NCBI RefSeq assembly: GCF_046115515.1 | Contig: NZ_CP175953.1 | Strand: one strand, 5' to 3' | From: Gracilimonas sp017641085 | Lineage (GTDB): Bacteria > Bacteroidota > Rhodothermia > Balneolales > Balneolaceae | DNA length: 64,000 nt | Shown here: positions 16,386-24,347 of the stretch, one piece after another | Layout of the letters: every line of letters starts with the position of its first letter | How positions within the stretch are numbered: position 1 is the first letter of the stretch | Notes under the pieces: model-generated | What the model saw: only the letters and a program-made list of their open reading frames with translations | Database searches by the model: none | Told to the model about the DNA's origin: nothing | Translations under genes and position numbers: made by a program

Positions 16386-17096
16386 ATGTCCAATAAAGAC
16401 GAACCGAAACTTCCGAAGCTTCCCAGAAAGTCAAATAAGCAGAAAGAGCGAGCGGAAGAAATTCTCCAGGAATTATATGTTCATTACCCAAATCCGCATT
16501 GCGAGTTAAATCACCGGAATCCCTTTGAGCTGCTGATTGCAACCATACTGAGTGCCCAGTGCACCGACGTTCGGGTCAACAAAACCACTCCGGCTTTATT
16601 TGAGACCTACCCTACACCGGAGCTCATGAAAGACGCACCGCTTGAGGAGCTGGAAGAATTGGTTCGTTCAACCGGCTTCTACCGGAATAAGGCAAAGTCG
16701 CTTAAAGAAACCTCGCAGATCTTAGTGGACGAGTTTGACGGTGAAGTTCCGCAAAACATGAAAGATTTATTGAAGCTAAGAGGGGCGGCGAGAAAAACAG
16801 CCAATGTAGTATTGGGAAATGCTTTCAATATTAATGTGGGCGTGGTGGTTGATACGCACGTGAAGCGAATTTCGAACCGCTTTGGCCTCACCAAAGAGAA
16901 AAAGAATACCAATAAAATTGAGAAGGATTTAATGGCCTTATTTCCCAGGGAGAACTGGACCGACCTTTCGCACCTGATGATCCACCACGGACGTAACGCC
17001 TGTAAAGCCCGTATTTCGGAAGCCCCGGATCACCCCTTATGCAAAAAGTACGGTGTGAATTGTGAGTGCCGTAAGATGCGGACGGAAGAACATTGA
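16386..17096 (+). CDS. nth: endonuclease III-like DNA glycosylase/AP lyase, atypical
   Basis: A base-excision repair enzyme for oxidised pyrimidines. It has 236 residues with the HhH-GPD fold. The catalytic lysine (K137 in ARKTANVVLG) and aspartate (D156 in VVVDTHVKR) are present. Two features depart from the family. The helix-hairpin-helix loop LPGVGRK is replaced by LRGAARK (131-137). The C-terminal cysteines (C206, C219, C226, C228) are spaced 12, 6 and 1 residues apart instead of the usual C-x6-C-x2-C-x5-C iron-sulfur pattern. There is also a ~20-residue basic N-terminal extension. It may still be an active glycosylase, with an altered or absent cluster. Confidence 0.85.
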   Translation: MSNKDEPKLPKLPRKSNKQKERAEEILQELYVHYPNPHCELNHRNPFELLIATILSAQCTDVRVNKTTPALFETYPTPELMKDAPLEELEELVRSTGFYRNKAKSLKETSQILVDEFDGEVPQNMKDLLKLRGAARKTANVVLGNAFNINVGVVVDTHVKRISNRFGLTKEKKNTNKIEKDLMALFPRENWTDLSHLMIHHGRNACKARISEAPDHPLCKKYGVNCECRKMRTEEH

Positions 17097-17138
17097 ACAA
17101 GGAACACCCAACAATGAACGCTGAAGTATTTTCTTTCT

Positions 17139-18419
17139 ATGGCAGATAAAATTTTTGATTCCTTCACTGACCCCATTCCTCCGCTCAGGTATGAAATTCA
17201 GATCATCCCTGTAAAACAGAATGGCGAGACATTCCTGTATTTTCAGGATCAGCTTGGGTACGCGCAGTCAGATTTTGCAGTTCCTTATTCTGCCCAGTCT
17301 CTGTTTTCTCTGTTTGATGGCAGCCGGAGCGTTGAAGACATCCTTGAGTTCAGTGACGATCAGATCACCCGGGAACAGGTACTGGAATATGTTCAGTTTT
17401 TGGATGAAAAAGCCTTGTTGCATTCTCCTCATTTTAAGGAACACGCCAGGGAAACAGAAAGAACCTACGAGGAGTCTGAAGTTCACCCTTCCAATACCTA
17501 TGGAATCTCCTATCCCGAAGACCCTGAAGAGCTGGAGCATTTTCTGAATGAAGCCTTTGAAAAACTCCCTACTTCTGAACCGGTTGATTCTGCAAAAGCT
17601 CTATATGCACCTCATATTGACTACCGGGTTGGCCTGAACAGCTATGTAAAAGCTTTCTCGGCCATCAAAAACCTGAAACCCAAGCGGGTGGTAGTTATAG
17701 CTACTTCCCATTACTCCGGTCTTCATCCTGATCTGTATGAAGAGTATCCGTTCGTGGTTTCAAACAAGGATTTTGAGTTGGTAAACGGCACGGTAAAAGC
17801 AGACCAGGCGGCCATTCGGGAGATCGCAGATCAAGTCCGCGATAACAAAAGTCATTCCGCAGCGAAAGCCCGAATCTCCAATATTGACTACGGCATCACC
17901 TTCCACGACAGGGCGCACCGCATTGAACATAGCATTGAGCTTCATCTGCTTCTGTTGAATCACTTGTGGGATCATGAATTCAAAATTGTGCCGATAGTTG
18001 TAGGCAGCCTGGAAGAGCTTTTCTACAAAGCGGATGGATTTCAGGGGAAACAGGTAGAGAAATTTTCCGGGTTGCTGAATGAGCTTTTTGGAGATGATGA
18101 AGATACCTTCTTTTGTATCAGTGGCGATTTAGCTCACGTTGGTAAAAAATTCGGAGATGATAAACCGGCTAAAGAGTTGTTTGAGGAAATCCGCTCTTTT
18201 GATGAAGATTTCCTCGATTTTGGGGCTGAAGGAAATCCGGATAAAATTCTTGAGTTGATGAGTCAGAAATATGATCCCTATCGAACCTGTGGCTACCCTC
18301 CTTTGTTTTCTTTTCTGAAAGCATTCCCAAACCTATCCGGCGAAATCCTCACCTATGATATCTGGGATGAGGAAGAACGAGAAAGCGGCGTGAGTTTTGG
18401 GTCTATTCTCTATCGTTAA
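17139..18419 (+). CDS. AmmeMemoRadiSam system protein B (Memo family) with N-terminal extension
   Basis: A 426-residue protein. The C-terminal ~270 residues are the Memo fold, related to extradiol dioxygenases: YAPHIDYRVGL, VVVIATSHYSG, then SGDLAHVGKKFG and the closing RTCGYPPLFSFLK. Metal-site histidines seen in the family are in the SHYSG and DLAHVG segments. The N-terminal ~110 residues carry a small winged-helix-like segment (LFSLFDGSRSVEDILEF...VQFLDEKALLHS) that resembles PqqD-type peptide-binding domains. Partner genes (AMMECR1 or a radical-SAM protein) are not in this window. The reaction is unknown for the family. Confidence 0.82.
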   Translation: MADKIFDSFTDPIPPLRYEIQIIPVKQNGETFLYFQDQLGYAQSDFAVPYSAQSLFSLFDGSRSVEDILEFSDDQITREQVLEYVQFLDEKALLHSPHFKEHARETERTYEESEVHPSNTYGISYPEDPEELEHFLNEAFEKLPTSEPVDSAKALYAPHIDYRVGLNSYVKAFSAIKNLKPKRVVVIATSHYSGLHPDLYEEYPFVVSNKDFELVNGTVKADQAAIREIADQVRDNKSHSAAKARISNIDYGITFHDRAHRIEHSIELHLLLLNHLWDHEFKIVPIVVGSLEELFYKADGFQGKQVEKFSGLLNELFGDDEDTFFCISGDLAHVGKKFGDDKPAKELFEEIRSFDEDFLDFGAEGNPDKILELMSQKYDPYRTCGYPPLFSFLKAFPNLSGEILTYDIWDEEERESGVSFGSILYR

Positions 18420-18425
18420 TTCAAG

Positions 18426-18476
18426 ATGAAAAATTCAGAATTTAAAATTAGTCTCAGCCAATTTTGAATTTTTCAT
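18426..18476. terminator. AT-rich bidirectional hairpin between the Memo gene and gldC
   Basis: Arms 18426-18442 and 18460-18476 pair at 16 of 17 positions around a 17-base loop. It starts 7 bases after the Memo stop and touches the gldC stop codon. The wording (ATGAAAAATTC / AATTTTGAATT) is close to that of the repeat arms around the second S23 gene and to 23076-23086, so it may be a repeat of that family serving as a terminator. Confidence 0.6.
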
Positions 18477-18805
18477 TATTCCTTGATTTCCATTTTCTCA
18501 GCGAAATAGTGGCAGAAGTCGCGCATATCGCCGGTAATCCGCTCATCATTTGTAGCTCGTTCTAAGGTATCAGCCATGGTAACAAGGGTTTGGTGGAAGA
18601 AAATTTTCATTTCATCCACCGTCATTTCTTTGGTCCACAAATCCAGTTTCAGGGTGTCTTTGTTGTGGGCATCCCAAAGTGACAATAGCATGGCCCGGCA
18701 CTGTGCCTTGTCTTTACCCTGAAGATCGGAAGCATTCCAAACGATGTCGGTAGGTACATTATCTTTATCCAGTTCAACGGTAATGTTGATTTCTTTCTTC
18801 TGCAT
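18476..18805 (-). CDS. gldC: gliding motility-associated protein GldC
   Basis: A 109-residue acidic cytoplasmic protein matching the GldC pattern: ITVELDKDNVPTDIVWNASD near the start, LSLWDAHNKDTLKLDLWTKEM in the middle and DFCHYFAEKM near the end. GldC is required for efficient gliding in Flavobacterium johnsoniae but lacks a defined biochemical role. Members also occur in non-gliding Bacteroidota. No other gld or spr gene is in the window. It is probably a single-gene unit, convergent with the Memo gene. Confidence 0.88.
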   Translation of the reverse strand: MQKKEINITVELDKDNVPTDIVWNASDLQGKDKAQCRAMLLSLWDAHNKDTLKLDLWTKEMTVDEMKIFFHQTLVTMADTLERATNDERITGDMRDFCHYFAEKMEIKE

Positions 18806-18930
18806 GATTTCGGTCTTTTTAAATTCACCCCAAAACTAAGGGTTTCTGTATTTATTAACTCACTTCAATTCATAAAAGCATTGCGAAGCCCTGAAGGACT
18901 TCGCTTGTGTACTGGAATACGATTGAAACA

Positions 18931-19085
18931 TGTCATTGCGAGGAGCCTCAAAAAGCGAATCCAACTTTGGGATGAATTCCGACGCGGCAATCTCCTGGAC
19001 ACAATATCCCAAACTCTTCAGGGAGATCGCTGCGTCGAAAAAGTTCGGGTTCTGAATATGAGTTATGATGCTCCTCGCGATGACA
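18931..19085. repeat. GC-rich interspersed palindrome (MITE/REP-like)
   Basis: Nested inverted repeats. The outer arms 18931-18946 and 19070-19085 (TGTCATTGCGAGGAGC type) match 15/16. The inner arms 18981-18996 and 19021-19036 (GACGCGGCAATCTCC type) match 13/16. This wording is the widespread TCATTGCGAGGAGC...GGCAATCTCC interspersed palindrome seen in many bacterial genomes. A 71-codon open frame across it is an artefact. It fills most of the 383-base gap between gldC and the ABC-F gene. Confidence 0.8.
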
Positions 19086-19188
19086 GTCCTGAATAGATAA
19101 TTGGGAAAGGATTAATTTCATTCTGAAGACAATTAATCCATATTTTCAGCCTCGCTGCATTTTTTTAACTCATGACTTTCATCAAACT

Positions 19189-21156
19189 TTGTTAGCACTC
19201 GAAAACATTACGTTACATTTGGGCGACCGCGAGCTTCTGGACGGCGTTAGTACGTTCATCAATCCCGGTGAACGCATTGGACTTGTGGGCCCAAACGGCG
19301 CCGGGAAATCCACCCTGCTTAAAATTATTATGGGCATCCAAGAATGCGATGAAGGCAGTGTGGCTCTATCTAATGAAGAAAGCCTGGGTTACCTCCCACA
19401 GGATGGGGTAGATCCGGATTTTACACTTACCGTAATTGAGGAAGTGGAATCTGCCTTTGCCGAATTATTTGAGCTTGAGATGAAAGTAAAGTCTGTTCAA
19501 GAAAAACTGGCCGAGGTTGATCATGACAACAAAGAATATGAGCAACTGATGGAGCGCTACGGCAAGCTTCAAACCGAGCTGGAATCTTCAGGGTTATATG
19601 GCTTGCGTTCAGAAGTGGAAAAAGTACTTATGGGACTTGGTTTCAGCGAAGAAGACTTTCACCGCAGTACATCTGAATTCAGCGGGGGCTGGCTGATGCG
19701 TATTGCCCTGGCTAAGTTGCTCCTTAAGAGACCAACCTATTTGTTATTGGATGAGCCGACCAACCACCTGGATATTGAATCGCTGCAATGGATGGAAAAC
19801 TTCCTGAATTCGTATGAAGGCGCTGTAGTTGTGGTTTCTCACGACAAGGCTTTTCTGGACACCATCACCAACCGTACACTGGCATTGAGAAGTGGTGAAA
19901 TCAGCGATTATGCCGGCAACTATTCATTCTATGAAAAAAAGTGGGAAGAGGAAAAAGAGCTCCTGCAGAATGCCAAGAAGAATCAGGAAAAGAAAATCCA
20001 GCAGACCCAGGAATTTATAGACCGATTCCGATATAAAGCTTCGAAAGCCAGTCAGGTGCAAAGCCGGGTGAAGCAGCTTGAGAAAATGGATCGCATTGAA
20101 CTGGAAGAGGAACAGAGTAAAGTTTCCTTTCGGTTTCCGGAACCTCCCCGAAGCGGACAAGTGGTTATGAAGCTCGAAAATCTTCACAAAAGTTATGATG
20201 ATACTCAGGTCTTTGAAGGCATTGATTATGAAATTGAACGGGGCGATAAAATTGCGGTGGTTGGACCAAACGGTGCCGGGAAATCAACATTAATCCGGAT
20301 TCTTGCTGGAATGGAACCCCACCAAAAAGGAGAACGGATTGAAGGGCATAACGTGACGGTAAACTATTTTGCCCAGCACCAGGCCGATGAGCTAAACCCT
20401 AAAAAGGATGCCTTGGAAACCCTGAAAGAAGCCGGCTCCGATGCTAAAGAAAGTAGGCTGCGGACCATACTTGGCTGTTTTCTATTTCAGGGAGATGATG
20501 TCTTTAAAAAAGTGAAGGTTTTATCCGGTGGAGAGAAAAGCCGGCTGGCACTGGCCAAGATGCTGCTCTCTCCTGCCAACCTCTTGATTTTTGATGAGCC
20601 TACCAACCATCTGGATATGAGCAGCAAGAATATCCTGCAACAGGCCATTCAACAGTATGAAGGGACTGTAGTTATTGTATCGCACGACAGGGATTTTCTG
20701 GATCCCATCGTTGATAAAGTGCTGGATGTTCAGCCGGGGTACATCAAAACGTATTTGGGGAATGTGTCTTACTATCTCACACGAAAAAGAGAAGAAGCCG
20801 AGGCAGCATCAGAGAAGCCCTCACCCCAAAAAGAAACCAAAGAAGACAACCAGCTTTCCCGAAAAGAGCAGCGCCGTATTGAAGCTGAACGCCGGAATGA
20901 ACTTAGCCGCCGAACAAAACCCATCCGTAAGAAAGCGGAAGCACTGGAGAAAGAGATTGAGGAGAAGGAACTGAGGAAAGCCGAGATTGAAGAAGAGATG
21001 ACCAAACCGGACTTCTATGACGATGCCGAGAACGTAAAGAAATTCTCATTAGAATATGACCAACTCAAGGCCGACCTTACAGACCATTATTCGAAATGGG
21101 AAGAATATCAGAGCCGGATTGAGGTGATTGAACAAGAAATGTCGATTGACAGTTAA
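19189..21156 (+). CDS. ABC-F family ATPase (Uup/EttA/YheS-like)
   Basis: A 655-residue soluble twin-ATPase that acts on ribosomes. Domain 1 has the Walker A GPNGAGKSTLL (about residues 35-45), signature SGGWLMRIALAK and Walker B YLLLDEPTNHLD. An inter-domain linker helix rich in Lys/Glu spans about 235-310. Domain 2 has GPNGAGKSTLI, LSGGEKSRLALAK and LLIFDEPTNHLD. A charged coiled-coil tail (about 535-655) resembles Uup-type C-terminal domains. The start is TTG at 19189-19191; no in-frame ATG fits. ABC-F proteins rescue stalled ribosomes or confer antibiotic protection, and nothing here points to a specific drug. A lipoprotein gene follows after 5 bases. Confidence 0.92.
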   Translation: MLALENITLHLGDRELLDGVSTFINPGERIGLVGPNGAGKSTLLKIIMGIQECDEGSVALSNEESLGYLPQDGVDPDFTLTVIEEVESAFAELFELEMKVKSVQEKLAEVDHDNKEYEQLMERYGKLQTELESSGLYGLRSEVEKVLMGLGFSEEDFHRSTSEFSGGWLMRIALAKLLLKRPTYLLLDEPTNHLDIESLQWMENFLNSYEGAVVVVSHDKAFLDTITNRTLALRSGEISDYAGNYSFYEKKWEEEKELLQNAKKNQEKKIQQTQEFIDRFRYKASKASQVQSRVKQLEKMDRIELEEEQSKVSFRFPEPPRSGQVVMKLENLHKSYDDTQVFEGIDYEIERGDKIAVVGPNGAGKSTLIRILAGMEPHQKGERIEGHNVTVNYFAQHQADELNPKKDALETLKEAGSDAKESRLRTILGCFLFQGDDVFKKVKVLSGGEKSRLALAKMLLSPANLLIFDEPTNHLDMSSKNILQQAIQQYEGTVVIVSHDRDFLDPIVDKVLDVQPGYIKTYLGNVSYYLTRKREEAEAASEKPSPQKETKEDNQLSRKEQRRIEAERRNELSRRTKPIRKKAEALEKEIEEKELRKAEIEEEMTKPDFYDDAENVKKFSLEYDQLKADLTDHYSKWEEYQSRIEVIEQEMSIDS

Positions 21157-21161
21157 AGATT

Positions 21162-21695
21162 ATGGGTAAACAATTCTACATAGCAGGAATTTTATTATTG
21201 ATGACAGCAATAATCGGTTGCTCATCTTCTGAGAATGCGGTTTCTGTGGCTGATGAAATGGTTCAGGAAGAAGTACAGCCGGATGAGCGTATTTCATTAA
21301 ACATCAACGAGGCCGTCTATTTTGATTTTTTCAAGAACGACACCACCTGGACCGGTGAATTGACCGTGTACACGCTGAATGCCGAGGGAGAGAAAGTGGT
21401 GCAATCGGAATATGTTTCGGCCAACGACAGCTCCTGGAGCGATTTTGACTTGTTTGTTGACTTCCTGAAGCTCTACCAAATTCAGCCTCAAAACGAGATC
21501 GAAGGCTGGGTTCCTGATTCCGGTCAGCTGCCCCGTCGGGTGTACAGCTTCGAAGTTTTTAATGGAGACACTACCCGTTCCTATTCTTATCAAGACCCGG
21601 AAAAAGACATCCGGGATTACTGGCAGGTACAGAACCTCCTAACCTTTGTTACCTTCATTCAAAACGACCTTCGATGGGTTGAAAAAGAACCTTAA
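21162..21695 (+). CDS. lipoprotein of unknown function
   Basis: A 177-residue protein not recognised. It has a lipoprotein signal (ILLLMTAIIGCSSSE, Cys20), an acidic linker, then a compact domain with alternating strands (FFKNDTTWTGELTVYTL, RRVYSFEVFNGDTTRSYSYQD) and an aromatic C-terminus (VTFIQNDLRWVE). It begins 5 bases after the ABC-F stop, so it is probably co-transcribed, although no functional link is obvious. It ends before a strong inverted repeat that may act as a terminator. Confidence 0.7.
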   Translation: MGKQFYIAGILLLMTAIIGCSSSENAVSVADEMVQEEVQPDERISLNINEAVYFDFFKNDTTWTGELTVYTLNAEGEKVVQSEYVSANDSSWSDFDLFVDFLKLYQIQPQNEIEGWVPDSGQLPRRVYSFEVFNGDTTRSYSYQDPEKDIRDYWQVQNLLTFVTFIQNDLRWVEKEP

Positions 21696-21736
21696 ACCGG
21701 CAGGCAATCTCCTTAACACTCAAAAGCTTTTAAACT

Positions 21737-21801
21737 TAACCCTTCCAGGGTTAAACCCCTTTTCCTGAGTCAGGATCATTGCCGTAACCCTGGAAGGGTT
21801 A
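21737..21801. repeat. perfect 17-bp inverted repeat, REP-like, possible bidirectional terminator
   Basis: TAACCCTTCCAGGGTTA (21737-21753) and its exact reverse complement (21785-21801) surround a 31-base loop. Each arm is itself nearly palindromic. It lies between two convergent genes. The CCCTTCCAGGG wording is familiar from interspersed repeats in Bacteroidota, so it is likely a repeat element that also stops transcription. Confidence 0.8.
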
Positions 21802-21867
21802 TTTGGTTATTCAGGCAACGCCAGTCATCTAATATTAATCGAACTCAGGTTTATAGGTTTCACCCCA

Positions 21868-22983
21868 TCAGCTTTCAAATCCATAGATTTCCGGCAGGTT
21901 AAACATATCCCGGAATGCAAACCAATAGCCTGAATAAGATTTGGCAGGAAATAAGCGACCGCCTGCATTCGGGCCGGAAACAGCTTCACCAAACACATTC
22001 CACTTAGTACCGCTCTGATCCACCATCACCACGGGGAGCTCGTCCTGCACGGGTTCAAATTCCAGATCTTCGCCATTCAGATCTGATTTATAAGCAATAA
22101 CAAAACTCAGCTTTGTACTCCCAACAATCACAAATTTCTCTCCCTCAAATTCATCATGAATAGTCTTTATATCCTCACCAAAGGCGCTGTATTCATACAC
22201 CCGCACATTTGAGTCCTGATCTAAGCCGTCTCCAGTAAAAATGCCATGCACCCTGTCTTTGGCATTCAATCGGGTATCGGTTCTGTTTACGGTTGGAAAA
22301 AGGATCACCCCATCCATTTCTTCATACGTTCGGCCATAGGCATATTTCTCATAATCTCTGCTGTAGCCGGTATTGGTATTTAAAACCTTTGACTCAGGAA
22401 ACATCGACTTCCAGGTTTCCCAGGTCGTATCCAACACATTCAACGGATCAATGCTTGCCCCGAGGTGCTCTCCGTGAATGGCTCTCAGTCTCATTTGCGA
22501 CCATAACGAGCCTGTTTTCCGGTCATAGGCTATCAGGTTGTTCCTGTATATGAGCCCGGATGTGCCAAAATCGGGGCCTTCTTTGGGGCTCCATGCAATT
22601 CCGGTTGCCGTGAGTGGACAAAACGTAATCGTAACCTGACTTTCATCATTCACAATCTCATGCCAGTCCAATATTTGGTAGGGATAGGCGGTAGGTTCTC
22701 CATTCTTTATCAATCCAATTACGCGCCTGTTATCCGGGATGAATGTGACTTCTGACGCATCCGAAAACTCAGGTTCTTCGATAGGCGGAATGCCGTCCTT
22801 CCCCGGGCCTCCATCAATGATTTCATGTTCAGCTACCAGCCACTCGCTTTCGGTTTGAAAACCGGACCGGGAATCCTCATCACTGCTAACTGTTGTATGA
22901 TCGCAGGAAAAAACGAATAGTAACAGAACCAGCATTAACGCCTTGCCTGCATTGCCAAAAGTAAATAAGACCAGAGCTTTCAT
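21868..22983 (-). CDS. DUF3179 lipoprotein
   Basis: A 371-residue predicted lipoprotein (LVLLLFVFSCDHTT, Cys27). The body matches the DUF3179 pattern: a VIGLIKNGEPTAYPYQIL segment, ITFCPLTATGIAW with a conserved Cys, an LIYRNNLIAYDRKTGSLWSQ segment, and the closing PAKSYSGYWFAFRDMF. The family is widespread in envelopes of marine bacteria and archaea and has no established activity. It is a stand-alone gene, convergent with the lipoprotein at 21162-21695. Confidence 0.85.
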   Translation of the reverse strand: MKALVLFTFGNAGKALMLVLLLFVFSCDHTTVSSDEDSRSGFQTESEWLVAEHEIIDGGPGKDGIPPIEEPEFSDASEVTFIPDNRRVIGLIKNGEPTAYPYQILDWHEIVNDESQVTITFCPLTATGIAWSPKEGPDFGTSGLIYRNNLIAYDRKTGSLWSQMRLRAIHGEHLGASIDPLNVLDTTWETWKSMFPESKVLNTNTGYSRDYEKYAYGRTYEEMDGVILFPTVNRTDTRLNAKDRVHGIFTGDGLDQDSNVRVYEYSAFGEDIKTIHDEFEGEKFVIVGSTKLSFVIAYKSDLNGEDLEFEPVQDELPVVMVDQSGTKWNVFGEAVSGPNAGGRLFPAKSYSGYWFAFRDMFNLPEIYGFES

Positions 22984-23106
22984 AGCGGTAATTACCTGAT
23001 GAGAACGTTATCAGATTGTTGACGCATTCAACTACCAATCTCTTACTTCACCCCCCGTCACCTATTCAAAATGTAGAATTTTTCATTTTCAATTCCCCAA
23101 AGCGGA

Positions 23107-23532
23107 TTACTTAGCAAAAATCTGATCTTTATTTTGAAAGGCCTTGAACTCCAGCGCATTTCCGGACGGGTCGAGGAAAAACATGGTTGCCTGCTCGCCC
23201 GGTTCGCCTTTGAAGCGAATGTACGGCTCTATCACAAATTCGATATCTGCAGCTTTTAGCTTGTCGGCAAGCTTTTGCCATTCGTCCATTTCCAAAATCA
23301 CCCCAAAGTGACGAACCGGGACTCCGTGTCCATCTACCGCGTTCATGGCGGATTGTTTGGCTTCGTCCGGGCTGAGATGAGCGACTACCTGATGCCCCCA
23401 CATATTGAAGTCGATCCAGCTGTCGGAACTCCGGCCGGTTTCACATCCCAGAAGATCATGGTAGAACTTATAGGATTCTTCAAGATCTTTAACCGGAAAT
23501 GCGAGATGGAAAGGATGCGTTGTGTTACTCAT
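23107..23532 (-). CDS. VOC-family (glyoxalase-like) protein
   Basis: A 141-residue protein built from two beta-alpha-beta-beta-beta units: HLAFPVKDLEESYKFYHDLLGC at the start, HFGVILEMDEWQKLADKLKA in the second half, and ATMFFLDPSGNALEFKAF at the end. Metal-site candidates are H8, H70 and the closing Glu of NALEFK. The fold covers glyoxalase I, fosfomycin resistance enzymes and dioxygenases, so the substrate is open. It is divergent from the alpha/beta hydrolase gene across 44 bases, sharing a promoter region. Confidence 0.82.
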   Translation of the reverse strand: MSNTTHPFHLAFPVKDLEESYKFYHDLLGCETGRSSDSWIDFNMWGHQVVAHLSPDEAKQSAMNAVDGHGVPVRHFGVILEMDEWQKLADKLKAADIEFVIEPYIRFKGEPGEQATMFFLDPSGNALEFKAFQNKDQIFAK

Positions 23533-23576
23533 AATGTTGATTATCTTAAAAATTACACGCCAATAATACTACACTC

Positions 23577-24332
23577 ATGAAATCAAAGAAAATAGAATTT
23601 ACCGGCAGTCTCGGGGATACACTTTCTGCCAAACTTGACCTCCCGGAAAATGAACAAAAAGGCACGGTCTTGTTTGCACACTGCTTTACCTGCTCCAAGA
23701 ACCTGAAAGTAATGAGTAATATCACCTCTATACTCGCCGAACTGGGGTTTGCCACTTTCCGGTTTGATTTTACCGGGCTCGGCGAAAGCGACGGTGACTT
23801 TGCTAACACCAATTTCTCATCCAATGTAGATGACCTGGTTGCTGCCTATAAATATTTAGAAGCTGAAGGTAATGCACCCACGATTTTAGCCGGACATTCA
23901 CTGGGGGGAGCTGCTGTTTTGCAAGCGGCTCATCACATGGATTCTGTGAAAGCCGTAGCAACTATTGCAGCTCCGGCTCACCCCGCTCATGTACGCGAAA
24001 ATTTCAGTATGCACCTTGCTGAAATTGAGGAAAAGGGAGAGGCTGAAGTCACCCTTGCCGGGCGGAAATTCACCATTAAGAAACAATTTCTGGATGACCT
24101 GAAAGAAGCCCGGATGTCGGATTTCATCAAAAAACTGGACCGCGCTTTGATGATCTTCCATTCTCCTCTCGACAATACGGTAGGCATCGATAATGCCTCT
24201 ATGATTTTTAATGCCGCAAAACATCCCAAAAGTTTTGTATCCTTGGACGAGGCCAGTCACCTGCTTTCCGACGATAAAGACAGCAAATATGTGGGTAAGG
24301 TAATGGCCACCTGGGCTGAAAAATACATCTAA
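23577..24332 (+). CDS. alpha/beta hydrolase
   Basis: A 251-residue cytoplasmic hydrolase. The nucleophile elbow AGHSLGG places the serine at S108. The oxyanion region is AHCFTCSKN near residues 34-42. The acid is probably in IFHSPLDNTVG, and the histidine is in EASHLLSDD near the end. The N-terminus (IEFTGSLGDTLSAKLDLPE) is typical of the subgroup that is elsewhere fused to OsmC, but no OsmC domain is present here. The substrate is unknown. The bile-acid/sodium-symporter-family gene follows 15 bases later on the same strand. Confidence 0.85.
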   Translation: MKSKKIEFTGSLGDTLSAKLDLPENEQKGTVLFAHCFTCSKNLKVMSNITSILAELGFATFRFDFTGLGESDGDFANTNFSSNVDDLVAAYKYLEAEGNAPTILAGHSLGGAAVLQAAHHMDSVKAVATIAAPAHPAHVRENFSMHLAEIEEKGEAEVTLAGRKFTIKKQFLDDLKEARMSDFIKKLDRALMIFHSPLDNTVGIDNASMIFNAAKHPKSFVSLDEASHLLSDDKDSKYVGKVMATWAEKYI

Positions 24333-24347
24333 CGTTAGTATAAAATT

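Noticed and set aside
18881..19096. 71-codon open frame before the ABC-F gene
   Set aside because: It is contained in the GC-rich interspersed palindrome; the residues merely translate the repeat.
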